Assembly (NCBI GenBank): GCA_018780035.1
Contig: JADMKE010000019.1
Coordinates: 1-64,000, forward strand
Reading direction: 5' to 3'
Length of the DNA stretch: 64,000 nt
Source: Candidatus Sericytochromatia bacterium
GTDB taxonomy: Bacteria; Cyanobacteriota; Sericytochromatia; UBA7694
Position numbers and translations under genes: made by a program. Of the stretch, positions 17,628-24,560 are shown one piece after another. The notes below the pieces were generated by a model. It was not told the origin of the DNA and made no database searches. It saw only the letters and a list, made by a program, of their open reading frames with translations. Position 1 is the first letter of the stretch; every line of letters begins with the position of its first letter.

Positions 17628-18021
17628 TAAAATACCACCTCTACGTCTTTAAATTTGGCAAACACAGAACCGCAAAGCGGCGAAAAACACATAAAAACTG
17701 TGTATTCATGCTGCTGTATCAACCAAATCCTTTTTGTAGTTTTGTTTTTCGTATGTTCTAGAAAGAGAGTGTAGTTCAGGTTCGTATTTCACAGGATTAA
17801 CTTTTACAAGGTCAAGCTTCGAGAGTCAATCAACGTATAAAACGTGCAAAAAGCCAGATAGTAAAAGATTGTGAGTCAGTGAAATAAGCAGTAAATAGCT
17901 CAGATTGAGCAATAACCCATCCATCAATCTAACACGATTTGCACTCAAACGTGAGAGATTTGATCACCAAAGAGCAGGGGTTTTTATGAAAGCTTGCGGT
18001 TTTTTTAGAGCAATCTTAATC
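17628..18021. other. 394-bp intergenic region between hppA and the DUF4032 gene
   Basis: No ORF of note. It holds the hppA leader with a nested hairpin (next entry) and AT-rich DNA. I see no convincing T-tailed terminator after the upstream minus-strand gene, and no tRNA or other recognisable RNA. Confidence 0.6.
17662..17703 (-). promoter_or_regulatory. Nested hairpin in the hppA leader
   Basis: Outer arms ACACAG (17662-17667) and CTGTGT (17698-17703), inner arms CCGC/GCGG with a 3-nt loop. It lies 35-76 nt upstream of the hppA start. No known riboswitch is recognised. Confidence 0.3.
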
Positions 18022-19281
18022 TTAAACAACTGGAAATTCAGGGGAGTCTGGCTGAGACCGTGGTAGAATCGTGGCAAGATAATCCGCCAATGCTTTCTGG
18101 TGTCCAACATCTTCCTGGGCCTGTTCCGAGAGATACCATTTGTGTTCAAGTATCTGGCAGTACAATTCAATCGGTTCGGCAACAGCAGGATGGGTCTGTA
18201 AACTATCCAAAACCGGCTGATAGGTCTGATTCAACCATTGGTAAGCAGCGACACTGACCGGTGTGCTGCGGTTGTGCTGATTGGCCAAATGGGCACGCAA
18301 TTCCTGAATCTCGTTCATCATTTTGCGGGCCTGTTGTTCTTCCGCTTCGAGACCGGTCAATGAGTGTAAGATTTCTTTGTGAAAATTGCGATCCGTCACG
18401 GTCGCGCGCATGTGCAGTTTTTCACCCTCTGAGGCGGCCTGCAGCACCACTTCATCGACCGAAAAGCCCAGATTATTTAAAGCCCGGATCCGCTCTTGAA
18501 TACGATAAGTCTCTTCTTTGCGCACAATCTCTTCGCGATTGATCTCGGCCCAAAGCCGCTCATAGCGTTCACGGATATAGGCCCCTGTCTCAAAAATCGG
18601 GTAATCAGCAGCCAAAGCCCCCATTGCCGCCAAATCAGCCAAAGAGCCACTGATATTTTCTTCCATCACATCGAGTTCATACTGGCGCAAACTCTCGGAG
18701 ATGCTTTCATGCATTTCCGAGGTTTCAGCATCGACCAAATAGGCCTGCAAGGTACCCGCATCGCGTCGAAACAGGGCATTGGAAAGCGAACAATCCCCCC
18801 AATACACGCCAGCGAGATGCAATTGCACCAATAAACTGGCGACCGCATCCAACAGGGAATTGCGATAGCTTTTTAAACTTTGGCGCAAAAACAGAGAACG
18901 GTAGGGCAGGGAATGGTCTAAATAGCGGGTGATCAAAATACTGTGTTCAGGCAGACTCAAATGCCCCACCGCCTGCACCACGGGCAATCGTTTCTCTTCC
19001 ATCTGGCGCAGCAGGGCATACTCTTTTTCGGCCAACTCAGGTGGCAATTCTTTGAGCGCGTAAAGCCCTTCGTCATAATTGACAAAGACCACCGGATGGC
19101 GACTGAGCCCCACTGGCAGGGACTCCAAACGCAGGCACTGGCCCTCCCAGGCTTCCAAAGGAAATGCCCAGGGCAAATCCAAAAAATCCGGGTGACCGGG
19201 CCGCAATGCCGAAACAAAAATGGCAGGCCGCTCGTTCAAGCGCTTAACTTTCAGCTGATTTTTTGCGCAGACTGCGCACAT
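18022..19281 (-). CDS. DUF4032 kinase-like protein
   Basis: About 419 residues. The central part follows the protein-kinase-like fold used by DUF4032: YALKELPPELAEKEYALLRQ, then HLAGVYWGDCSLSNALFRRD and QAYLVDAETSEMHESISES (catalytic-loop Asp in GDCSLSN and metal-type Asp in VDAETSE). The C-terminal third is helical. Family members are predicted small-molecule or lipopolysaccharide-type kinases of unknown substrate. No signal peptide. The 105-residue gene upstream overlaps it by 38 nt; the ATG at 19281 lacks a ribosome site, so a start near 19237 (TTG) is possible. Confidence 0.8.
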   Translation of the reverse strand: MCAVCAKNQLKVKRLNERPAIFVSALRPGHPDFLDLPWAFPLEAWEGQCLRLESLPVGLSRHPVVFVNYDEGLYALKELPPELAEKEYALLRQMEEKRLPVVQAVGHLSLPEHSILITRYLDHSLPYRSLFLRQSLKSYRNSLLDAVASLLVQLHLAGVYWGDCSLSNALFRRDAGTLQAYLVDAETSEMHESISESLRQYELDVMEENISGSLADLAAMGALAADYPIFETGAYIRERYERLWAEINREEIVRKEETYRIQERIRALNNLGFSVDEVVLQAASEGEKLHMRATVTDRNFHKEILHSLTGLEAEEQQARKMMNEIQELRAHLANQHNRSTPVSVAAYQWLNQTYQPVLDSLQTHPAVAEPIELYCQILEHKWYLSEQAQEDVGHQKALADYLATILPRSQPDSPEFPVV

Positions 19282-19561
19282 GTTCGGTTAAACGATCGAG
19301 GGTATCTGAAAGCGAAGTGGGGGTGCCCAGGTTCAAATCCTGCTGCAATTTATTCACGGTTTGCATCATGGGTTCAAAAGGCGTTGCCAGAGAATCCACT
19401 GTACGCTCGATATTGTCCACCAATTGGGCCAGATAGGCCTCATAACCATCGTCAGAATTCTGACGAACAAAGTCTTCAGCTTTGTGGTGAATTTCTTCGG
19501 CCACCATTGAAAGCAACTCGGCTTGTAAGGTCAGGGCATATTTTAAAAAATTAGGTACCAT
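19244..19561 (-). CDS. Small helical protein of unknown function
   Basis: A 105-residue, all-helical acidic protein (LKYALTLQAELLSMVAEEIH, LAQLVDNIERTVDSLATPFE, LSDTLDRLTEHVRSLRKK) with no signal peptide or metal motif. An SD-like AAGGAGATTCCC precedes ATG 19561. It overlaps and probably couples with the DUF4032 gene, so the two products may act together. Not recognised as a known family. Confidence 0.75.
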   Translation of the reverse strand: MVPNFLKYALTLQAELLSMVAEEIHHKAEDFVRQNSDDGYEAYLAQLVDNIERTVDSLATPFEPMMQTVNKLQQDLNLGTPTSLSDTLDRLTEHVRSLRKKSAES

Positions 19562-19675
19562 GGGAATCTCCTTTATCTGATGCGCCTTTTACACACAGCG
19601 TAACACAAAATGCAAAGCCCCTAGGAGCAGATCCATAGGCAGATCTCTGGGCGATTCAATTCAAGCCATTCCAGT

Positions 19676-19704
19676 TTGGAGGCCTTTGCGAAAGGTGTTA
19701 AAAT
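19676..19704 (+). promoter_or_regulatory. Predicted promoter ending 6 nt before the ADC-like start codon
   Basis: TTGGAG (19676-19681), 17-nt spacer, TAAAAT (19699-19704). With normal start-site spacing the transcript would begin at or next to ATG 19711, implying a leaderless mRNA. Confidence 0.45.
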
Positions 19705-19710
19705 AACTGC

Positions 19711-20469
19711 ATGTTCAGCCGTAAAAGCATTTTTGAGAATTTAGAACTCACCACCGACGGTCAGTCTGGCGTAGAGATGCCTGTCAGACTCTACCGCTCC
19801 GAGATGATTGTCTCCTATTTTGAATGTGAGCTGGAGCCTCTTTTGCCGATGATGCCCCATGCCCGCGTGCACCCGATTCGCCGAGGCGGCAACAAAAGCG
19901 CAGTCGCCATTATCCAGGCCACCGTCAATCATGCCTCAATTCCACCGTACCGCTCCGTCTCTTTGGCGGTCCCAGTTACTTTGGGCAAATGGCCTGCTCC
20001 CTCTTATCTGCCCCTCTGGTTTGAAGAGTCCTGGGGCAACAAAGGCTTTTATATCCACAAAGAGGGCGTCACCAGCAGCGAGGCTTTTGAGGTACGCACC
20101 GAAATCTGGGGCTATCCCATGTTTTTGGCTGAAATCCACCAAGAAATGCTCGACCCCAAAACCCAAGAAACCGTCCTGATGGAAGAAGAGCGGATTCTCA
20201 CTGTGCGCAGCAAACGACCCGAATATGTGCGTCAAACCGATCGCGAAGTCAAATTTTATTCGATCAAACAAAATATTGTCTGCGAAAACAAAATTAAGCT
20301 GGAATGCTCCCTGACCTCCTCCCGAGCCCCAGACGCCTCAATGGTCGTCTTTGGCAAACACCCAGTGGGTGCTCAGTTTAAAGCCATGAATATTGGCCCC
20401 TATTCGCTCGAGACTTGGTATTACCTGGATATGCAGGCAGTTCTGCCCTATCCCGACTACCTCGACTAA
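19711..20469 (+). CDS. Acetoacetate-decarboxylase-like (ADC superfamily) protein
   Basis: A 252-residue protein of normal length for the ADC fold. Blocks typical of the family: a middle region with SVSLAVPVTLG, VRTEIWGYPMFLAEI and a C-terminal SRAPDASMVVFGKHPVGAQF. In ADC the catalytic Lys lies in a PKK-type motif after the E-x-W-G-[YF] segment; here that position reads GYPMF, so the Schiff-base Lys appears to be missing. It is probably a non-decarboxylating member that binds small carbonyl ligands. Cytoplasmic, single gene. Confidence 0.75.
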   Translation: MFSRKSIFENLELTTDGQSGVEMPVRLYRSEMIVSYFECELEPLLPMMPHARVHPIRRGGNKSAVAIIQATVNHASIPPYRSVSLAVPVTLGKWPAPSYLPLWFEESWGNKGFYIHKEGVTSSEAFEVRTEIWGYPMFLAEIHQEMLDPKTQETVLMEEERILTVRSKRPEYVRQTDREVKFYSIKQNIVCENKIKLECSLTSSRAPDASMVVFGKHPVGAQFKAMNIGPYSLETWYYLDMQAVLPYPDYLD

Positions 20470-20483
20470 TTCAGCCCACTCCC

Positions 20484-20513
20484 TTGAAGTCTTTGAAAGC
20501 CCTGTGCTAACAT
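20484..20513 (+). promoter_or_regulatory. Predicted promoter of the tmRNA gene
   Basis: TTGAAG (20484-20489), 18-nt spacer, TAACAT (20508-20513), placing the start site about at the mature 5' end (20525). Confidence 0.6.
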
Positions 20514-20524
20514 AAGACTTGCTC

Positions 20525-20918
20525 GGGGATGTAAAGGCTTCGACACATTATGTTACGGTACGAGCTGCGGGCCGAGAACGCCGATGTTCTCGTAAAACTA
20601 TCGGCAAAAATGTAAATGCAAACAAGAAAAATCTGTTTGCTGTTCCTTCGTTGAAAGCTACCCCCGCCCGCGTGGCGGTGGCTGCATAAGCGATTGAACG
20701 CCCCGGTTTTCTTCGGGCCACGGAAGAGGATCGGGTAGGTTAGTGGATGCCTGACTGGCCCATACTGATAAGCCAGTCAGAAAGATTATCAGTTAGTTGC
20801 ATCACCATCCTGTCTGTGGGAGGGGGGCGCGATGAAACAAACAATATACAGACTACGTTCCGTAGATGTTCGTACAGTGGGTTTTGTGGACGCGAGTTCG
20901 ATTCTCGCCATCTCCACC
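20525..20918 (+). ncRNA. ssrA: tmRNA (transfer-messenger RNA)
   Basis: The 5' end GGGGATG pairs with CATCTCC at the 3' end to form the acceptor stem. A T-arm (GCGAG-TTCGATT-CTCGC) precedes it. The tag reading frame starts at GCA (20618) and runs 23 codons to TAA (20687-20689). It encodes ANKKNLFAVPSLK and ends in ATPARVAVAA, a hydrophobic, Ala-rich end as expected for proteolysis. The 3' end is encoded as ACC followed by T, so the last A of CCA is probably added. It rescues stalled ribosomes with SmpB. Confidence 0.95.
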
Positions 20919-20923
20919 TCGAG

Positions 20924-20960
20924 AAAAAAAGCGGGGAAGTGATTCCCCGCTTTTACTATT
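20924..20960 (+). terminator. Rho-independent terminator of ssrA
   Basis: Stem GCGGGGAA (20931-20938) / TTCCCCGC (20943-20950), loop GTGA, followed by TTTTACTATTTTT and preceded by a run of seven A. Confidence 0.9.
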
Positions 20961-20980
20961 TTTGAAACAGAGCAGCCAAT

Positions 20981-21895
20981 ATGAACCTGAACGAAAACAA
21001 ACAAAAAGCAATCATCCGTGTCTTGGCGATCACCTTTGTCTTCAATTTGGCAATTGCCTTGGCAAAGCTGATCTATGGCTATTACACCCATACCCTGAGC
21101 ATGGTGGCAGATGGTTTTCACTCGCTCATGGACAGCACCTCGAATATTGTGGGTTTTGTGGCCATCAGCTACGCTTTTGCCCCTCCCGACGAAGAACACC
21201 CTTATGGACACCGCAAAGCCGAAATTTTGGCCTCGTTGTTTATAGGTGTATTACTCGGTCTGACCTGCCTGGAGATCGTCAAAGAAGTGGTCTCTCGAGT
21301 ATTGCACCCGACCACGCCAGAGGTCTCATTCTTTTCGTTTACAATTATGGCTGTGGGTATTGGGATCAACCTTGGGGTGGTCTATTACGAAAGCAAAGCC
21401 GGAAAAAAACTCAATAGCCCACTCCTGCTCTCAGATGCCATGCATACCCGCAGTGATGTCTTCGTGTCACTTTCAGTCATACTTTCGCTGGGGGCGATCT
21501 GGATGCACTGGTATTTGTTGGATATTCTGATTTCACTGGCCATTACCGGCGTCATTGGCAAAATGGCCTATACCCTGTTTTCTGAGAATTTAGGGATTTT
21601 ATTGGATCGCATTCCCATCAACAAAGAAGAAATTACCCAATTGGTGGAAAGTATTGAAGGCGTCTGTCATTGTCACCAAATTCGTGCGCATGGCGCACCG
21701 GAAGCACTGTATTTAGAATTACATATTTGGGTCAATCCTGAGCAAAGTGTCACAGCAGCCCATGAACTTTCACATCAAGTCAAAAATCGCCTAAGGGAAT
21801 CAATAGAGGGGTTACAAGACGCAACCATTCATATAGAACCGGCGAAACCACCTCATTACGAGGCGGTTTCGCACGATCAAGAAGCGAAGATTTAA
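20981..21895 (+). CDS. Cation diffusion facilitator (CDF) metal transporter
   Basis: A 304-residue protein with about six transmembrane segments and a cytosolic C-terminal domain. Metal-site motifs: MVADGFHSLMDSTSN in helix 2 and SDAMHTRSDVFVSL in helix 5, plus a YGHRKAE loop. The C-terminus has the ferredoxin-like ACT-type fold (EGVCHCHQIRAHGAPEALYL, DATIHIEP). It exports divalent ions such as Zn2+, Fe2+ or Mn2+ in exchange for protons; specificity is not clear. The 3' end carries a strong hairpin, and the stop overlaps the convergent RemA gene by 4 nt. Confidence 0.93.
   Translation: MNLNENKQKAIIRVLAITFVFNLAIALAKLIYGYYTHTLSMVADGFHSLMDSTSNIVGFVAISYAFAPPDEEHPYGHRKAEILASLFIGVLLGLTCLEIVKEVVSRVLHPTTPEVSFFSFTIMAVGIGINLGVVYYESKAGKKLNSPLLLSDAMHTRSDVFVSLSVILSLGAIWMHWYLLDILISLAITGVIGKMAYTLFSENLGILLDRIPINKEEITQLVESIEGVCHCHQIRAHGAPEALYLELHIWVNPEQSVTAAHELSHQVKNRLRESIEGLQDATIHIEPAKPPHYEAVSHDQEAKI
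21842..21872. other. Strong hairpin inside the 3' end of the CDF gene
   Basis: Arms 21842-21854 and 21860-21872 pair over 13 bp with one G-T/A-C type mismatch, loop ATTAC. It is followed at 21883-21899 by CGAAGATT-T-AATCTTCG, a palindrome spanning the overlapping stop codons of the convergent genes. No T-tract, so it may act as an RNA-stability or collision barrier between convergent transcripts. Confidence 0.5.
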
Positions 21896-22188
21896 TCTTC
21901 GTCGCGGTAGCGGGGGTGAATCCAATTGGAATGGGCATTGACCACTTTGGTCAGATAAAAAGCACTTTCCATCCGATTGGCCAAGGAATCAGCCGTAAAA
22001 GCGGACAAATACACATCGTCATCGATGGTGACAATGGCACTCCGGGTACGTTTGCCTTTGGTACAGTCAAATAATTTGCCTGTATCTTTGGCACGGTGAA
22101 TCAAACGCTTAATCGGAGCAGAGTCAGAAGCCACAATGGCAATGATCTGATCCATCGGCACCTGATTGTTATAACCAATATTCAGCAT
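21892..22188 (-). CDS. RemA-family (DUF370) regulator, divergent copy
   Basis: A 98-residue protein sharing MLNIGY, IIAIV-SDSAPIKR-IH, GK-RTRS and LSAFTADSLA-R with the next gene. RemA proteins are small DNA-binding regulators (matrix/biofilm control in Bacillus; conserved in cyanobacteria). This copy has diverged (FDCTKGKRTRSAIVTIDDDV in place of VDATYGRKTRSVVITDSGHI) and carries an extra aromatic tail of about 25 residues. SD AAGGAG lies 7 nt before ATG. Second gene of a tandem pair, 36 nt downstream of its paralogue. Confidence 0.88.
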   Translation of the reverse strand: MLNIGYNNQVPMDQIIAIVASDSAPIKRLIHRAKDTGKLFDCTKGKRTRSAIVTIDDDVYLSAFTADSLANRMESAFYLTKVVNAHSNWIHPRYRDED

Positions 22189-22224
22189 TGTTTATCTCCT
22201 TGCAGAAACTGCAAATCAGGTTGA

Positions 22225-22488
22225 TTAGTCGTCTGACTTACGGGAATTGCTTTCGTTATAAGAGCCATCAGCGCGTTTGGCCAGAGAATCTGCAGTAAAA
22301 GCGGAAAGCACGATATGACCAGAATCAGTAATCACGACACTGCGGGTTTTGCGACCATATGTGGCGTCTACGAGCTTGCCTGTTTTTTGACCTTCGTGAA
22401 TCATACGCTTAATCGGGGCAGAATCAGAAGAAACAATGGCGATAATGCGATTCAGGGGAACAATATTTCCATAACCAATATTTAACAT
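22225..22488 (-). CDS. remA: RemA-family (DUF370) DNA-binding regulator
   Basis: An 87-residue protein closely following the family pattern: MLNIGYGNIVPLNRIIAIVS, SDSAPIKRMIHEGQKTGKLV, DATYGRKTRSVVITDSGHIV, LSAFTADSLAKR. RemA forms oligomers that wrap DNA over tandem repeats and activates matrix and osmoprotection genes in Bacillus; targets here are unknown. SD AGGAG lies 11 nt before ATG. A long AT-rich upstream region contains palindromes that may be autoregulatory sites. Confidence 0.92.
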   Translation of the reverse strand: MLNIGYGNIVPLNRIIAIVSSDSAPIKRMIHEGQKTGKLVDATYGRKTRSVVITDSGHIVLSAFTADSLAKRADGSYNESNSRKSDD

Positions 22489-22585
22489 GTGTACTACGTC
22501 TCCTAATGAGTCTGTATAAAATCTAATGTAGTCTTCAAAAATTCAATCTTCTTCTGGCTTCTTCTTCTGTTTTCAGAGAGAATCA

Positions 22586-22612
22586 CAGAATAATATTCTG
22601 TATATTATTATA
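22586..22612 (-). promoter_or_regulatory. Candidate RemA promoter (-10) with palindromic operator
   Basis: Minus-strand TATAAT at 22612-22607 is followed by the perfect hyphenated palindrome CAGAATA-A-TATTCTG (22586-22600), which would cover the transcription start. No good -35 is seen. Leader to ATG 22488 would be about 110 nt. Confidence 0.4.
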
Positions 22613-22888
22613 GCGAAAGTATGTTTCGATAAAAAGAAGATACGTTCACACAATTATCAAATTATCGAAAAATTTATCATTTTGAAGCAGTTTTTAGTTA
22701 GAAAATCAAAAAAAGCGAAATATACAAAACGCCAAGGCTTCCAGCACAAGGCAGAAAAAACCTGATTTTATATTAAATTTATATTAAAAAAAAGCTAAAG
22801 AAGGGGGAAGGTTTTATTATTCTATAAAACCCGATAAAATGATACCATATTTAACTTGGCAAGGAGGATAAATACGGGGCATTTTTGC

Positions 22889-22924
22889 ACAAAAAATAGC
22901 CCGTAGAGCAAGAAACCCTACAGG
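22889..22924 (-). terminator. Rho-independent terminator of rpsT
   Basis: Minus strand: CCTGTAG (22924-22918), 11-nt loop, CTACGGG (22906-22900), then CTATTTTTTG. 28 nt after the rpsT stop. Confidence 0.7.
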
Positions 22925-22951
22925 CTGATTAAAGACAACCAAACTCAAGCC

Positions 22952-23218
22952 TTAAGCTTGGGCGGCTGCGTGGACTTTTTTAAGCAGACGGCTCTTGTGA
23001 CGGGCCACTGCATTTTTATGCAAAACACCTTTGGATTGCGCTTTGTCCAGCTCGCTTACAGCATGCTTAGCCAAAGACTCAACATCGGACTGTCCTTCAT
23101 CCAGGGCACGGACAACTTTTTTCATGGCGGTACGGGCACGGGATTTGACCAGGGAATTTTGCACACGGTTGCGCTCTGCTACTTTGATGCGCTTTTTAGC
23201 AGATTTATAGTTCGCCAT
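22952..23218 (-). CDS. rpsT: Ribosomal protein S20
   Basis: An 88-residue, Lys/Arg/Ala-rich helical protein of normal length: MANYKSAKKRIKVAERNRVQ, SLVKSRARTAMKKVV, KGVLHKNAVARHKSRL. It binds 16S rRNA in the small subunit. SD AAGAGG lies 11 nt before ATG. Its upstream region is an unusual array of short repeats (23262-23391). Confidence 0.97.
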   Translation of the reverse strand: MANYKSAKKRIKVAERNRVQNSLVKSRARTAMKKVVRALDEGQSDVESLAKHAVSELDKAQSKGVLHKNAVARHKSRLLKKVHAAAQA

Positions 23219-23261
23219 GGAATCAAAAACCTCTTATTTAATATCACGATTTAATTTAATA

Positions 23262-23350
23262 CTTAGCATAATACACTTAATAGCATAATACTTAATAGCA
23301 CGTTAATAGCACTACTTACTTAATAGCAATACTTAATAGCACGTTAATCA
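23262..23350 (-). repeat. Iterated TGCTATTAAG repeats in the rpsT leader
   Basis: Four exact copies of CTTAATAGCA on the plus strand (starting at 23276, 23291, 23319 and 23332), one GTTAATAGCA variant (23302) and degenerate copies at 23262 and 23343, spaced 11-17 nt. It lies 45-130 nt upstream of the rpsT start codon. Confidence 0.8.
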
Positions 23351-23355
23351 GATTA

Positions 23356-23391
23356 TTAACATACTCAGTGAGAGATCATCTTAACATACTC
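23356..23391 (-). repeat. Two GAGTATGTTAA direct repeats, 25-nt period, upstream of the rpsT array
   Basis: TTAACATACTC occurs at 23356-23366 and 23381-23391 (plus strand), directly beyond the TGCTATTAAG array and close to the end of the next gene (23427). Probably part of the rpsT promoter region. Confidence 0.6.
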
Positions 23392-23426
23392 TATCCCTTT
23401 TTGCCGAGAGCAAAGCGAAAAATGCA

Positions 23427-24287
23427 CTAATTGATCCGAATGGCTGGAAGTGCCTGTGCATCTTCAAACCATTGGCTGACTTGGTTTTTTGTCGGCATAA
23501 AGAGAATACCCTGTTGATTGATCTTGATACGATTTTGATGAATTTTAGCGTGCAATTCCAAGGGTTTTTGTTTGAGCATATCTGCCAGAGTTGTAATGGC
23601 GAGCAGTTCAAGCATAGCCGCATTTTCAGGCCCCATAGAGGGAACGCGACAAATATCAGATGTATGCACCAAGCGCAAAATCGATCGTTCAGACAAACCC
23701 GTTCGTTTGGAAATCATATCTCTGTTTTTACGGTTAGACCCCACACGCAAGACATCTTCGGTCGAGTGAATATTTAACTCTGCCAACTTATTTACAAAGG
23801 TGTGGGCCAGACCCTTAATTTCTTTCAACGGGTAAGAGGTAATGACAACCACCTCTTCTTCCGTTCTCAGCAACATATAGCTACAAGAACCGCAGAAAAC
23901 CACACCCGCTAAATTAAATGTCTGACAAGAAGGACAAACGCCCCCTTGATCCAAGCTCCACAAATCCGTTTTTTCTTCCTTCAGCTTTCGGGAACCGGGT
24001 AAATCTCCCGTTTCTTCAAACTGAACAGGAGCGACAGAGGGGGGGCTCACAGAGGGACTGGATGTTTTCGCGTTAGAAAAAGAAGAAGGGGCTTCGGTTT
24101 TTTTTTGAAAGCGAGACTGAATGCGGGCCTTGAGGTCTTCCGGGCTACTCGGGGCAACAGGGGCCCCCTGTTGTAAACGTTCTTTAAGAGAAGGGGCGGG
24201 CGCGGCAGGTGGCGGCCCTTTGCTTCGCAAGGCATCCAAACGTGCTTTAAACGCGGAACTGGCGTCTCCGGGTGTTTGTTCACTCAT
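23427..24287 (-). CDS. Zinc-ribbon plus DUF4332 (helix-hairpin-helix) protein
   Basis: A 286-residue protein. Residues 1-about 105 are a Pro/Ala/Ser-rich, probably disordered segment with short LKERLQ/LKARIQ helices. A zinc ribbon follows (CPSCQTFNLAGVVFCGSC, near 115-135). The C-terminal 130 residues match DUF4332: IKGLAHTFVNKLAELNIHST, EDVLRVGSNRKNRDMISKRT, MGPENAAMLELLAITTLADM. Such tandem HhH-like domains bind nucleic acid or act as scaffolds; DUF4332 is frequent in cyanobacteria. ATG 24287 fits GGAGG 12 nt upstream better than the GTG at 24296. Confidence 0.82.
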   Translation of the reverse strand: MSEQTPGDASSAFKARLDALRSKGPPPAAPAPSLKERLQQGAPVAPSSPEDLKARIQSRFQKKTEAPSSFSNAKTSSPSVSPPSVAPVQFEETGDLPGSRKLKEEKTDLWSLDQGGVCPSCQTFNLAGVVFCGSCSYMLLRTEEEVVVITSYPLKEIKGLAHTFVNKLAELNIHSTEDVLRVGSNRKNRDMISKRTGLSERSILRLVHTSDICRVPSMGPENAAMLELLAITTLADMLKQKPLELHAKIHQNRIKINQQGILFMPTKNQVSQWFEDAQALPAIRIN

Positions 24288-24560
24288 AAATATCACAGCC
24301 CTCCACTCTTCTGCTTTTTAGAATCAAGAAAAATTTAAGGGTCAATTCAGTTTTGACATGCTACTATTAATATGTACCATAATTACAGTTTCAGACAATA
24401 CACAAGTGTTTTACAAATGTTTTACAAGGTGTTTTATAAAGTGTTTTTCGTGGGACGCTTAAACGCTGGCAGTGTGAATGCAATAAGTGAACCCAATCAA
24501 GTGGTATTGTCTGAATATTTAGATAAAATAAAGCAGAGTAGAATCCGAGTGTAACTAAAC
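24288..24560. other. Divergent intergenic region with iterated TGTTTTACA motif
   Basis: Between 24406 and 24450 the motif TGTTTTACA occurs as GTGTTTTACAA, ATGTTTTACAAG, GTGTTTTATAAA and GTGTTTTTCG at a 12-nt period, just over one helical turn. A 60-codon ORF across it is not convincing. Confidence 0.6.

Larger units (their letters stand above)
22489..22951. other. 463-bp AT-rich intergenic region upstream of the RemA genes
   Basis: No ORF. It contains the palindrome CAGAATA-A-TATTCTG (22586-22600) next to a minus-strand TATAAT (22612-22607), inverted arms TTTCGATAA/TTATCGAAA (22624-22632, 22662-22670), a hairpin GGTTTTAT-6 nt-ATAAAACC (22810-22831) and the rpsT terminator (22889-22924). Confidence 0.7.

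Noticed and set aside
20866-21417. Plus-strand ORF running from the tmRNA into the CDF gene in another frame
   Set aside because: Overlaps an RNA gene, its terminator and a well-supported transporter gene.
22810-22831. GGTTTTAT-6 nt-ATAAAACC hairpin as a terminator
   Set aside because: No T-tract follows on either strand, and the rpsT terminator is better placed at 22889-22924.
24372-24554. 60-codon ORF in the repeat region before the FecR gene
   Set aside because: Its composition follows the TGTTTTACA repeats, there is no ribosome site, and no similarity is recognised.
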